Below, piece by piece: positions 9,736-18,588 of a stretch of DNA of 64,000 bases. The stretch spans positions 1-64,000 of the forward strand of contig NZ_AVHW01000096.1 of assembly GCF_000449425.2 (NCBI RefSeq), written 5' to 3'. The first letter of the stretch is position 1. Each line of letters begins with the position of its first letter. The position numbers and the translations under genes are program-made. The notes under the pieces are model-generated. The model saw only the letters and a list, made by a program, of their open reading frames with translations. It was not told where the DNA came from and did no database searches. Source of the stretch: Clostridioides difficile CD160. Its GTDB lineage: Bacteria; Bacillota; Clostridia; Peptostreptococcales; Peptostreptococcaceae.

Positions 9736-9817
9736 TCTTATATAGAAAATATCTATTAAGTTTAATTTTGTTATTATAAGTATCTATATCCTTAATATAT
9801 TAAGGTAATTTGTTTAT

Positions 9818-10774
9818 TTATTTTAAATCAAACATGTTAATTTGTGTACTTTCACTTTTATCTACTTTAATACTCTTCATATCTCTAGTAGTTATTTTAG
9901 CATCATCTCTTAAAGTACCTATAAGTAATTTATTGTCTTCTTTGTAAAGTCTATAGTTTTCTTCTACTTTGGTATAATTGAAATTAGCATAACAATACAA
10001 ACAATAATGTCTGCAAGTATTGTATTGCCCAATATCAACACTTTTGACACACCCACAAACATCTCTTTGTGTATCATCTTTTTTTACTTTTACTTCACTA
10101 CCTATGATTTTTGATATTAACTTATCATCAATACACTTACTTTCTTCAATCCCAAATTTTCTTAGATTGTATCCCTCTGAACACATTTCAAGCACTATAC
10201 CATATTTATGAGCAATCCTAGAAAGCTCTTTTGATAACATTTCTACTTCTGCAATTTCTAATGGTTTTATATGTAATGACTTAGTATTAAATTTTGTTTT
10301 TTTATACAAATCGATAAAACTCATTATACATTTTTCTGTAAATCCATCAAGTTGATTGCATAACCTTTCAAATGCTTTAATATGGTAATCTACAGTATAC
10401 TTTTCACTTAGAAAAATTGGGTCATACCTCAAAATTACTCTTTCTTTACCTATTTTTCCAGATAGTTCCTTAAATGAATCTATTATCTTTTGTTTGTCTG
10501 AAATTCGTGTTTCTACTTCTTTTCCATATGATGTTATAGTATAGTGAAAATAATATTTATAGTTTTTTAATTTATTTAAATCCTGTATCATTGGAGTTGC
10601 ATCCTTTGTCCAAAATACAAAACAATCGACAGTATGTGGATTTAACTCTATCTTACTAACTTGCTTTGGATTCATTGGATTAATAACATATACAAAACCT
10701 TCTTTAAGTCTGTTAAAAAACCATTTACTATAGAAAGCAGGTATATCTGTTCTCCTACTCACACTTACTATCAT
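9818..10774 (-). CDS. DUF1848 family protein
   Basis: Cytoplasmic protein of the DUF1848 family, function unknown. The 318 residues begin with the characteristic MIVSVSRRTDIPAFYSKW and contain CFVFWTKDATPM near 50-60. The second half has a cysteine cluster: CGC near 240, then CRHYCLYCYA near 256-265, a CX3CX2C spacing like that of iron-sulfur radical SAM enzymes but near the C-terminus instead of the N-terminus. DUF1848 is sometimes compared with spore photoproduct lyase-like proteins; I cannot confirm this. ATG start behind AGGAGG. It lies just downstream of the QueG-like ferredoxin gene (62 bp), so electron supply between them is conceivable. Confidence 0.85.
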   Translation of the reverse strand: MIVSVSRRTDIPAFYSKWFFNRLKEGFVYVINPMNPKQVSKIELNPHTVDCFVFWTKDATPMIQDLNKLKNYKYYFHYTITSYGKEVETRISDKQKIIDSFKELSGKIGKERVILRYDPIFLSEKYTVDYHIKAFERLCNQLDGFTEKCIMSFIDLYKKTKFNTKSLHIKPLEIAEVEMLSKELSRIAHKYGIVLEMCSEGYNLRKFGIEESKCIDDKLISKIIGSEVKVKKDDTQRDVCGCVKSVDIGQYNTCRHYCLYCYANFNYTKVEENYRLYKEDNKLLIGTLRDDAKITTRDMKSIKVDKSESTQINMFDLK

Positions 10775-10835
10775 ATTCAGCCTCCTTATTAATATAATTA
10801 TGCTCTAATATATTTTAACATAATATCTAGTAGAC

Positions 10836-11510
10836 TTATTTCTGGTTTGCATATCTTAATGACCATGGACAACTCATCATACACTTCAATACACAAAAAC
10901 ACTTTGAAATATCAATAAGAGACTCTCTTTTACCTGGCAGAGTCCACTTATTTCCATGTATAGCTTTTGCAGGACAGTTTTCTACACAAATATTACAATC
11001 TAAACACTTCGAATCCATTAAAGGATATCTTTCAACAGAAATTGGAGCATCTGTAAGTACAGTACACATACTAAAAGCACAACCATATTCCTCAGTTACA
11101 AACAAATTATTTTTCCCCATAAATCCAATACCACTAATGTTTGCTATTGTCTTATGTGGTAAAGTACTAATACCAGATTGCATTGTCGGATTAATATAAC
11201 CCTTTTCAGAATATCCATGTTCTAGATTATTTTTTTCTGATTGAGAATAAGCTTTATAACCTTTATCTTGAATATATTTTGAAATCCAATCAGCTAACTC
11301 TTCTACTTTTTCCTCTTTTTCTAAGAAATCATCACTATCTGTAGGTAAGTTATTATATATATCTGTAACGAATTTTTTTGATAATCCTATACAAAATAAA
11401 ATTGCTTTAGAAAAACCATGTGTTTGACTTGCTGGAAATTCAGATATATCAATAAAGCAAACAATATCTACACCTTTACTGTGCAAAATAGATTTCAATT
11501 CATCATTCAT
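10836..11510 (-). CDS. QueG-like 4Fe-4S double cluster protein
   Basis: Cytoplasmic iron-sulfur protein related to epoxyqueuosine reductase. Its 224 residues are much shorter than QueG (~370) and lack the HEAT-repeat C-terminus. Residues about 175-190 carry a ferredoxin motif (CLDCNICVENCPAKAI), and a second cysteine set follows (CFCVLKCMMSCPW) near the end. The central GISTLPHKTIANISGIGFMG matches the QueG/cobalamin-reductase core (about 115-135). Probably a reductase or electron-transfer protein; queuosine synthesis is unlikely for this short form. ATG start behind GGAAGGAG. It may be cotranscribed with the DUF1848 gene. Confidence 0.78.
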   Translation of the reverse strand: MNDELKSILHSKGVDIVCFIDISEFPASQTHGFSKAILFCIGLSKKFVTDIYNNLPTDSDDFLEKEEKVEELADWISKYIQDKGYKAYSQSEKNNLEHGYSEKGYINPTMQSGISTLPHKTIANISGIGFMGKNNLFVTEEYGCAFSMCTVLTDAPISVERYPLMDSKCLDCNICVENCPAKAIHGNKWTLPGKRESLIDISKCFCVLKCMMSCPWSLRYANQK

Positions 11511-11577
11511 ACTTAACTCCTTCCATAATTAACAAAGTAAAAATAGCATTATATGTTAGTAGATTTTACTATTATCA

Positions 11578-12324
11578 TTATGTTAACCAATACTTTGTAC
11601 ATTCTTTATTTCTACTCATAAAACCATATTCAATTAAGTATCTTCTAATTGTTGCAAAATCATTATATATTGATTCTAAAATCTTATTAACTTCCTTTTC
11701 TGAGTATTGCTTTCCATATTCAAATTGTTCCAAAATCTTGGATAAAATTACAACCTTTTTCTTTTCCTTTGAGGAAAATACTTTTAATTTTAGAGGGTTC
11801 ATACTTTCAAATGAAGTTTCTAAAATGTGTTTTCTCTCTTCTTCAGTTACTACATATCTTTCATCAACCATTCTAGCATGTTCATGTATTGGTACTATAG
11901 TACTACCTCTATTAGGTTTTTCTTCAAATACAGACTCATATAATGCTAAATATAGTTTAGCTTGTTTTGCTTTTTCTCTAAACATAAATTTTTGATGGCG
12001 AATAGTGGATGTAGATACTTCAATCTTTTTTGCAATTTCCTTATCTGGTAAATCACTAATGAATAATTGAAATAAGTGTTTTTGATTTTCAGTCAGTGTG
12101 TTGTACTTTGAATCACCATTAATCAATTTTTCCAAATAATCACTGTGCTCTAATTCCATATGTAATTCAATGGCTTTTGAAGCTTCAAAGAATCTATCAC
12201 CTATTCTGTATATCTCTCCAACTTCATACGTTTTTGTACATGTAATGCAAGTATAACAATTTAACTCATCATTAAATACATAACCTCGTTTAATATCATT
12301 AATAGAAAGATTTTCAATTTTCAT
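11578..12324 (-). CDS. DUF2087 transcriptional regulator with LuxR-like HTH
   Basis: Probable DNA-binding regulator. The 248 residues begin with a small cysteine-containing segment (CYTCITC near 18-24, possibly metal-binding), then a LuxR/GerE-type helix-turn-helix (about 85-135, LPDKEIAKKIEVSTSTIRHQ), a linker, and a C-terminal DUF2087 domain (about 175-245, ending in YLIEYGFMSRNKECTKYW). ATG start behind GGAGGTAGAG. It has a clear SigA-type promoter just upstream (12366-12394). Target genes are unknown; the QueG-like and DUF1848 genes downstream are candidates. Confidence 0.85.
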   Translation of the reverse strand: MKIENLSINDIKRGYVFNDELNCYTCITCTKTYEVGEIYRIGDRFFEASKAIELHMELEHSDYLEKLINGDSKYNTLTENQKHLFQLFISDLPDKEIAKKIEVSTSTIRHQKFMFREKAKQAKLYLALYESVFEEKPNRGSTIVPIHEHARMVDERYVVTEEERKHILETSFESMNPLKLKVFSSKEKKKVVILSKILEQFEYGKQYSEKEVNKILESIYNDFATIRRYLIEYGFMSRNKECTKYWLT

Positions 12325-12365
12325 GCCTCTACCTCCGCTCTATGGTTTATAGTTTTAATAGATAT

Positions 12366-12394
12366 ATTATATTAAAGTTTATTTATTTAGTCAA
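12366..12394 (-). promoter_or_regulatory. SigA-type promoter of the DUF2087 gene
   Basis: On the minus strand TTGACT (12394-12389), a 17-base spacer and TATAAT (12371-12366), about 42 bases before the start codon. Confidence 0.8.
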
Positions 12395-12568
12395 CATTTT
12401 AATTGTTTATTTATAGTATCTACTTATTCATTAGTTTTAAATTACAATATACAAAACAATATATCCAAACAAATATATCTAAATTATTAGTTATATGAGT
12501 ACTTATTTGTCTTATTTAACATTAAATATTTTTCTATATACATAAAACTATTTAATATTTACAAAACA

Positions 12569-12607
12569 AAAGGAACTCCTCAATTAATAATTAAAGAATT
12601 CCTTTTT
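12569..12607 (-). terminator. Terminator of the malX operon
   Basis: Imperfect stem AAAAGGAA..TTCCTTTT with an AT-rich loop, about 70 bases after the stop codon of the last operon gene, followed by T-rich sequence on the minus strand. Confidence 0.65.
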
Positions 12608-12677
12608 ATTCAACAAATCTATGTAATTAAACTTATAAAACATAAATTTATAAATACTAGTCTTGTACCTTAGTTTT

Positions 12678-13148
12678 TTATTTAAACTCAATTACAGTAT
12701 CTTTTCCACCCTCAACACTATTACCTACATTATATGTATTCATGTTGTACTCTGAATAGTTAGTTATTGTAACTGGAGTAATAAGTGATATCCCCTTTGA
12801 TTCAATCAAAGAACGGTTAATTTTCAACATTGGTGTTCCTTCTTTTACTTGTTCACCCACACTTACTAATGCTTCAAACCCTTCTCCTTTTAAATTTACA
12901 GTATCTAATCCAATATGAATAAGAAGCTCCATTCCATTTTCTAATTCTATCACGAATGCATGTTTAGTCTCTGCTATTACTGCTATCTTTCCATTAATTG
13001 GTGCATAAACAATATCTCCTGTAGAATCTATAGCTACACCTTCTCCCATAAGTTTTTGAGAAAATACAGCATCTGGAATTTTAGATAATTCTATTACTTT
13101 TCCTGATATGGGTGACTTTATTGATTTTTTTTTAAACATTTTGAACAT
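12678..13148 (-). CDS. crr: PTS glucose-class IIA component
   Basis: Cytoplasmic IIA-glucose-type phosphocarrier. 156 residues with the usual order: SPISGKVIELSKIPDAVFS near the N-terminus, HAFVIEL near 64-70, and the phosphorylated histidine in ELLIHIGLDTV near 79. It would supply phosphate to the MalX IIBC protein encoded three genes upstream, which lacks its own IIA domain. ATG start behind AAAGGAGAG. Last gene of the licT-malX-malY-SIS operon, 24 bp after the SIS gene. Whether it also has the regulatory roles of enteric Crr is unknown; in Firmicutes that role belongs to HPr. Confidence 0.88.
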   Translation of the reverse strand: MFKMFKKKSIKSPISGKVIELSKIPDAVFSQKLMGEGVAIDSTGDIVYAPINGKIAVIAETKHAFVIELENGMELLIHIGLDTVNLKGEGFEALVSVGEQVKEGTPMLKINRSLIESKGISLITPVTITNYSEYNMNTYNVGNSVEGGKDTVIEFK

Positions 13149-13172
13149 AAAGCATACTCTCCTTTTTTACTT

Positions 13173-13772
13173 TTAACCATTATTTGCTGCTTTTAATTTC
13201 TCTCCTAGGCTTCCTCCTGGATGATATTTATAAAAATCAGCTGAATCAAAGTTACTATTCTTAGATAATGCACATGCAATAGAATCTCCTAAAACCAAAG
13301 TAATCGTAGATGATGTTGTTGGTGCTAAATTTAGGTGGTCTGCTTCATCCTTTGCAGGATATATTAAAGCATAATCACACTCTTTTGCCAATACTGAATT
13401 TCTATTTGAAGTAAATGCAATTGTTTTAGAACCTATTGCTTTAACATACTTTATACAATTTACTACTTCCATAGAATTTCCACTATTTGAGATTAAAATT
13501 GTAATATCTTTACTTTCAATCATTCCCAAATCTCCATGTACTGCCTCTGTTGCATGTACAAAAAAACTTGGTGTCCCAGTGCTGGCAAATGTAGCTGCCA
13601 ATTTCTTGCCTATATGTGCAGATTTACCTACTCCCATAAAAATTACTTTACCTTCACAGTTGGCAATTTCATTAACTATACTTTCATATTCAATACCTGC
13701 TTCATCTATTAAACACTTTATGGCATTCATTTCAGTAGTCATAACATCAACCATTGTTTTTAAATAGCTCAT
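13173..13772 (-). CDS. SIS-domain phosphosugar isomerase (KpsF/GutQ-like, no CBS domains)
   Basis: Cytoplasmic sugar-phosphate-binding protein with one SIS domain. The 199 residues resemble the N-terminal half of arabinose-5-phosphate isomerases (GKSAHIGKKLAATFASTG near 47-64, ISNSGNSMEVV near 94, HPGGSLGEKL at the end) but stop where the CBS pair normally begins. The ATG at 13772 has GGGGAG six bases upstream; an ATG 12 codons earlier has no such site. It is embedded between malY and crr, so it probably acts on the phosphorylated product of this PTS. The exact isomerisation is not determinable. Confidence 0.82.
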   Translation of the reverse strand: MSYLKTMVDVMTTEMNAIKCLIDEAGIEYESIVNEIANCEGKVIFMGVGKSAHIGKKLAATFASTGTPSFFVHATEAVHGDLGMIESKDITILISNSGNSMEVVNCIKYVKAIGSKTIAFTSNRNSVLAKECDYALIYPAKDEADHLNLAPTTSSTITLVLGDSIACALSKNSNFDSADFYKYHPGGSLGEKLKAANNG

Positions 13773-13791
13773 AACTATCTCCCCTTCTATA

Positions 13792-14973
13792 TTAAATATT
13801 TTTTGCAATATAATCTATAGTTTTTTTAACTCTATTTAAACCATCTTCAAGTTTTTCTCTTGAACATGCTACATTTAACCTTAAATAAAACTCACTTTCT
13901 TCACCATATACGTTTCCTGACATAATAGCTACTTCTCCAATATCCATCAATAACTTTTGGAATTCCTCACTACTTATCTTAAGGTCAGAAAAATCTATCC
14001 AAGCAAAGTAACAACCTTCTGGCATAATCAATTTTAATGGTTCTAAACTATCTTTTATATAATTAATTGTATATTCAAGGTTATCTTTAAGATATTTTAA
14101 TAGCTCATCCAACCAATATTCACAATCATTATAACAAACCATTGTTGCTAGTATTGCTAGTATTGCAGGTGAATTTACAAAATCACGGTATCTAGTGATA
14201 TTTTCAAATTGATTTCTAATGCTTTCATTTGGTATAATCACATATGACCCAGTTAATGCTGGTATATTAAAAGTCTTAGATGCTGATGTACAAATAAATA
14301 TAGAATCTAAATAGCTTTCTGCAACCTTTAAGATAGGAGTCATTCTATTATCATATACAATATCCATATGTATATCATCTGATATTATCTTTACATTATT
14401 GTCCTTACATATACCTACAATCTTAGCGAGTTCTAATTCACTCCATACTCTTCCAGTTGGATTATGAGGATTACATAAAATAAATATCTTAGATTTTTTG
14501 CATTTTTTCTCAAAATCCTCAAAATCAATCAAATATAATCCACCTTCATTTACAAGAGGCGATTTTATAATATTACGATTATTATTTGCTATAACATCAT
14601 AAAAAGCATTATATGCAGGAGTATTTATCAGGATTCCATCTCCTTCATCACTAAATATCTCAATAAGTTTACTAATTGAGTACATTACACTAGGACTGTA
14701 ATATATCCAATTACTGTCAATACTACAATTAAACCTTCTAATGTACCAATTCGTAACTGAATTTCTAAAATCATCATGTTTCCATCTACTGTATCCCAAA
14801 ACTCTATGATTTAATCTTTCTTGTAAGACTTCTGTTATTTCATATGGAAACTCTAAGTCCATATCTGATATTGTAAAAGGAAGTAACCCCTTTTTTCCAA
14901 ATCGATCTTCTACATAGTCCCATTGGGTACAATATGTACCCAATCGGTCTATTTTTTTATCAAAGTTAATCAT
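13792..14973 (-). CDS. malY: MalY/PatB family PLP-dependent aminotransferase (C-S lyase)
   Basis: Cytoplasmic fold-type I PLP enzyme, usually a cystathionine beta-lyase-like C-S lyase. 393 residues; the N-terminal DRLGTYCTQWDYVEDRFG and the LPFTISDMDLEFP stretch are typical of MalY/PatB, and the PLP lysine is in SASKTFNIPALTGSY near 236. The start overlaps malX by eight bases and has TGGAGG upstream, so translation is coupled. In E. coli the same malX-malY pairing exists, where MalY also antagonises the mal activator MalT; no MalT-like gene is present here. Its metabolic link to the PTS is unclear. Confidence 0.88.
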   Translation of the reverse strand: MINFDKKIDRLGTYCTQWDYVEDRFGKKGLLPFTISDMDLEFPYEITEVLQERLNHRVLGYSRWKHDDFRNSVTNWYIRRFNCSIDSNWIYYSPSVMYSISKLIEIFSDEGDGILINTPAYNAFYDVIANNNRNIIKSPLVNEGGLYLIDFEDFEKKCKKSKIFILCNPHNPTGRVWSELELAKIVGICKDNNVKIISDDIHMDIVYDNRMTPILKVAESYLDSIFICTSASKTFNIPALTGSYVIIPNESIRNQFENITRYRDFVNSPAILAILATMVCYNDCEYWLDELLKYLKDNLEYTINYIKDSLEPLKLIMPEGCYFAWIDFSDLKISSEEFQKLLMDIGEVAIMSGNVYGEESEFYLRLNVACSREKLEDGLNRVKKTIDYIAKNI

Positions 14974-16543
14974 TACATGCCTCCAAATGACCTTCCATAG
15001 CTTTATCCATCTGCTTTCTTAAAGAATACACTTGAGTCCCTATAATTACTTGTATTGTGTGTTCGTCTAATTTAACAACTGCTATACCACCAGCTTCTTT
15101 AATTGCATCCTCATTTATTAGTGATACATCTTGTAATTTTAAACGTAGTCTAGTTACACAATTATCTAATGATAATATATTAGATTGTCCACCTAAAGCA
15201 GCTATCATTTGCTGTCCTTTATATGTAGATAGATTTTTAAAATCTGAACCATTTCCCTCAGATACTTTTATTTCTTTATCCTCACGTCCTGGAGTCTTTA
15301 TATTAAACTTAATAATTGCCCACTTAAATACAAAATAGTATATTGCAAAGTATAAGGCTGCTACTAATACTGCTATTGGCCATCCTGTAGCTGTACCTCT
15401 TAACACACCAAAACTTATAAATGCAATTAAATCTCCTGTGAATCCCATTAATACACCTAAGTATGGAAGTACCATGTTTGCTAAACCATTCATAAATGTA
15501 TGGAAAGCAAATAATGCTGGTGAGATAAATAAGAATAAGAATTCTATTGGCTCACTTATACCACCTATAATAACTGTCAACACTCCTGATATTAAAAGTC
15601 CTTTAAGCGCTTTTCTATTTTCTGGTTTTGCTGTACGATATATAGCTAGTGCAGCACCAGCTAATCCATATTGAATCATTAATTTACCTTGTTCCATTTT
15701 ACCAGCTAAATCAAGAGGTATAATCTGATTATTCTCTACATATGCCATAAACATATTCAATGTACCAAAGTATGTTTCTCCGTCAATAACAGCAGTTCCA
15801 CCTATTGGTGTAAAACGGAATACTGATGTTACAAGATGATTTAATCCAAATGGAATTGTAACTCTTTCTGCCACTGCATATGAGAAATAGCCTAATGGTC
15901 CTGCTGAAGAAATCCATTTTCCTAAATTTTGGAACGCATTGAAAAATGGTGGCCAAACAATAGGTATTAATAATCCAACAATACTCATAACTATTAAACT
16001 AACAATTGGAACTAATCTTGGACCACTGTAGAATCCTAATGATTCTGGCATTTTTAAATTACTAACTTTATCATATATTGCATAAACAATTAAACCTGCT
16101 ACAATACCACCTAAAACACTTGTATTGTATGTTTGTATCCCCATAATCATAGCTTGACCATTAGTTGACATTTGGTCTACTGGTACTAATAAATCAGCTC
16201 TTGTTAAATAAAAATTTGTACCTATATGCATTGCTATAAATCCTACTAAACCTGAAAACGCTCCAAACTCTTTTTCTTTTTTTAATAATCCTAATGGAAT
16301 TGCCATTGCAAATAATGCTCCCAAATTATTAAATGCAAATAATCCTATTGTCAGCATGAAATTTAAAATCATGTTAACATATTCATTTCCTAAAAATGGA
16401 ACCATAGCAATCATCTTAGGGTCTGTAAAACCTGCACCAAGTCCTAACATCATCCCTGAAACACTAAGTAGTGCTATTGGGAACATAAACGTTTTTCCTA
16501 ACATTTGGAAGAAGTTCCATAAACCTAACTTATTTTTTTTCAT
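14966..16543 (-). CDS. malX: PTS glucose/maltose-class IICB (MalX-like)
   Basis: Membrane PTS permease with an N-terminal IIC domain (about 1-420, ten or so helices) and a C-terminal cytoplasmic IIB domain (about 440-525). The IIC domain shows AERVTIPFGLNHLVTSVFRF and GGISEPIEFLFLFISP, both typical of the glucose/alpha-glucoside family; the IIB phosphorylation cysteine is in LDNCVTRLRLKL near 464. No IIA domain is attached, matching the separate crr-like gene at the operon end. ATG behind AGGAGGG. Expression is probably governed by three RAT/terminator units between licT and this gene. The substrate may be glucose, maltose or another alpha-glucoside. Confidence 0.9.
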   Translation of the reverse strand: MKKNKLGLWNFFQMLGKTFMFPIALLSVSGMMLGLGAGFTDPKMIAMVPFLGNEYVNMILNFMLTIGLFAFNNLGALFAMAIPLGLLKKEKEFGAFSGLVGFIAMHIGTNFYLTRADLLVPVDQMSTNGQAMIMGIQTYNTSVLGGIVAGLIVYAIYDKVSNLKMPESLGFYSGPRLVPIVSLIVMSIVGLLIPIVWPPFFNAFQNLGKWISSAGPLGYFSYAVAERVTIPFGLNHLVTSVFRFTPIGGTAVIDGETYFGTLNMFMAYVENNQIIPLDLAGKMEQGKLMIQYGLAGAALAIYRTAKPENRKALKGLLISGVLTVIIGGISEPIEFLFLFISPALFAFHTFMNGLANMVLPYLGVLMGFTGDLIAFISFGVLRGTATGWPIAVLVAALYFAIYYFVFKWAIIKFNIKTPGREDKEIKVSEGNGSDFKNLSTYKGQQMIAALGGQSNILSLDNCVTRLRLKLQDVSLINEDAIKEAGGIAVVKLDEHTIQVIIGTQVYSLRKQMDKAMEGHLEACND

Positions 16544-16589
16544 AATTTTACCCTCCTATTTTTATCTAAAAACATAATCAAATTTATAG

Positions 16590-16667
16590 AAAAACCTAAA
16601 TCAAAAAACTCAATCTAATAATTAAGTTCAATGATTTAGGTTTTGCCTGCTTAACCAGTTACAATCC
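16590..16667 (-). promoter_or_regulatory. RAT antiterminator/terminator unit 3 (nearest malX)
   Basis: Minus-strand GGATTGTAACTGG... AGCAGGCAAAACCT (16667-16636) matches the ribonucleic antitermination target bound by LicT/BglG proteins. It overlaps a terminator whose stem pairs CCTAAATCA with TGATTTAGG and ends in T-rich sequence (about 16645-16590), 47 bases before the malX start. Confidence 0.88.
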
Positions 16668-16691
16668 TAAAACTCACTGTCTATATTTAAT

Positions 16692-16771
16692 AAAAAAACC
16701 TAAATCAAAAAACTTAACCTAATAGTTAAATTCAATGATTTAGGTTTTGCCTGCTTAACCAGTTACAATCC
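16692..16771 (-). promoter_or_regulatory. RAT antiterminator/terminator unit 2
   Basis: Near copy of unit 3, offset by 104 bases. RAT at 16771-16739 and overlapping terminator at about 16747-16692 with a seven-T run. The duplicated segment includes the linker upstream of each RAT. Confidence 0.88.
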
Positions 16772-16798
16772 TAAAACTCACTGTCTGTATTTAATAAA

Positions 16799-16873
16799 AA
16801 AGCCTAAATCAAAAAACTTAATCTATAGTTAAGTTCAATGACTTAGGTTTTGCCTGCTTATCAGTTACAATCC
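16799..16873 (-). promoter_or_regulatory. RAT antiterminator/terminator unit 1 (after licT)
   Basis: The RAT begins with the last base of the licT stop codon (TAG at 16875-16873; GGATTGT from 16873). Its terminator pairs CCTAAGTCA with TGATTTAGG and is followed by six T. The loop of the RAT is two bases shorter than in units 2 and 3. Confidence 0.87.
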
Positions 16874-17709
16874 TAACAACCACTATTTGTTATTTTATTT
16901 ATGTGAATCATTAGATATAATTCTTCTTCTTTACTAATTTTATATTCAAACATGTCTAATACCAATGCTGCAATTTCCTCAGTACATATTTTAGGTTTAT
17001 TATAATTTTTATTTACCAATTTGTACATATCTTCAATATCACTATCTTTATAAGTTTCTTTTCTTAAAATCCTTTGAACAAAAAACTTTAAGTGAGTTAT
17101 AAGTCTAGTGTAATTTAGTGAATTTACATCTAATTTAAACCCATGTACTTCTTCAATTATCTGAATAACTTGCTTTGAAAACTCAAGTATATTAATACCT
17201 TCATCTTTTTGAGAATTCTCCAAACCATTGATTATATGAATAGCAATATATCCTGCTTCATCTTCAGGCAATTTTACTCCTATCCTTTTTTCAATTTCAT
17301 CAATTGCCCATAATCCAAATTCAAATTCTTCTCTATAAAGTTGTTTTGTCTCATTCAATATTAAGTTTGGTAATTTTATACCTTGTTTTTCTCTTTGGAC
17401 AGCGAATTCTATGTGACTAGTTAAGGCTAATATTATTGAATCATTCACTTGAGTATTTAAAACTTCATTAGCCTTTTCTATAATTTCTTCTGAAATTTTA
17501 AAGTATTCAATAGAGGTCTTATTAAGTATTTGATTGTATTTGTCTTTTTGATTATCTTGAACAAAATATTTCTTAGAAATCAAATTTTCATCTATCAAAT
17601 CTCCTACTTTTTTCTTGAATCCAACTCCAGCACCAGTAACAATTATTTCTGTGCCATCTTCTAAGGAGCTTACTACGACATTGTTATTAAATATTTTTTT
17701 TATATTCAC
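16873..17709 (-). CDS. licT: LicT/BglG-family transcriptional antiterminator
   Basis: RNA-binding antiterminator that stabilises RAT hairpins when its sugar is available. 278 residues: an N-terminal co-antiterminator RNA-binding domain (about 1-56, MNIKKIFNNNVVVSSLEDG, GAGVGFKKKVGD), then PRD1 (about 65-170, with ALTSHIEFAVQR and EAGYIAIHI) and PRD2 (about 171-278, with TRLITHLKFFVQR). PTS phosphorylation of PRD histidines normally switches it. The gene lies directly upstream of malX with three RAT units in between, so malX-malY-SIS-crr is its obvious target. No RAT was seen ahead of licT itself, so the regulator may be made without autoregulated antitermination. Confidence 0.92.
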   Translation of the reverse strand: MNIKKIFNNNVVVSSLEDGTEIIVTGAGVGFKKKVGDLIDENLISKKYFVQDNQKDKYNQILNKTSIEYFKISEEIIEKANEVLNTQVNDSIILALTSHIEFAVQREKQGIKLPNLILNETKQLYREEFEFGLWAIDEIEKRIGVKLPEDEAGYIAIHIINGLENSQKDEGINILEFSKQVIQIIEEVHGFKLDVNSLNYTRLITHLKFFVQRILRKETYKDSDIEDMYKLVNKNYNKPKICTEEIAALVLDMFEYKISKEEELYLMIHINKITNSGC

Positions 17710-18362
17710 TATAAATCCCCTCTAAAAAAAATCTCTCATCACACTTACATAGTATATTATATTTAATTTAATGTCAATATTTAAAATTTTATTTTCGAAT
17801 ATATTTTGCATTTTACCCTATAATACTACAATAACAAAATATTTTAATTATTCTTAATCAAATTATCATATTTTGTCGTTTTTTTATTTAAATATATTTA
17901 AATATTTCTTTTGTATATTCAATTAGTTAAAATTAATCAACATTTTATATTCTGAAACTAATTTCAAACTATTTTCCAGTATTTTCAAGTATTTCAATTT
18001 GAACTATATAGATATATATTGAAATTCAAATTATATTGTATTTTTAATTTTTTCTCAAATATATGTATTAACTAATATAAATTTTAATTTAGATAAATTA
18101 GGCATAGTTTTTTATAATATATTTTATAATAATTTTTATATTTTGTTTTATGTTTTTTTATTAGATTATTATACTTATATGTCTATAATTACTTATAAAA
18201 TCATTTTTTCTAATTATTTACAATACATTTTAACTACTTTTATTTAGTCATATCTTTAATATTTTTATAAGTTTACTGGTCATATTTATCATTAGTTTCA
18301 ATTAATATTTAACATTTTATGTAAAATTTATAAAAAAATGTATATAAATTTAAATAAGTGAC

Positions 18363-18454
18363 TATACTAAAAATATGATACGGATAACCAATAAGTTCAA
18401 CCTATCTCCCCCAAAATAGAATGAGTTACAGTTTCCCCCAACTGTAGCTCATTT
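18363..18454 (+). ncRNA. Candidate small RNA with C-rich loop
   Basis: A 14-bp stem (18420-18433 with 18440-18453, one G-U) closes a loop TCCCCC, followed by TTTTC. A second C-rich stretch TCTCCCCC lies upstream, unpaired, at 18405-18412. A -10-like TATACT is at 18363-18368 but no good -35 was found. Exposed UCCC motifs that bind ribosome sites are typical of Gram-positive small RNAs. The strand and the 5' end are inferred. Confidence 0.4.
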
Positions 18455-18550
18455 TCGTGTAATTTAATAATTTAATTGTCCTATACTTTTTGATATCTTC
18501 ATAAAAAATATATAGACTATTACACAAATTATTTACATAATAACTCATAA

Positions 18551-18588
18551 ATAAAAGCACTATTATAAATTTATAATAATGCTTTTAT
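18551..18588 (-). terminator. Terminator of the degenerate ABC operon
   Basis: Stem of about 16 bp (ATAAAAGCA..TGCTTTTAT, AT-rich interior) 22 bases after the ATPase stop codon on the minus strand. Confidence 0.7.

Larger units (their letters stand above)
12325..12677. other. Intergenic region between crr-like and DUF2087 genes
   Basis: AT-rich, no coding sequence seen. It holds the promoter at 12366-12394 and the terminator at 12569-12607; nothing else is recognised. Confidence 0.7.

Noticed and set aside
16590..16873. Three regularly spaced repeats resembling a short CRISPR array
   Set aside because: The repeats are about 104 bp units with RAT and terminator structure, the spacers are part of the repeat, and no cas gene is near.
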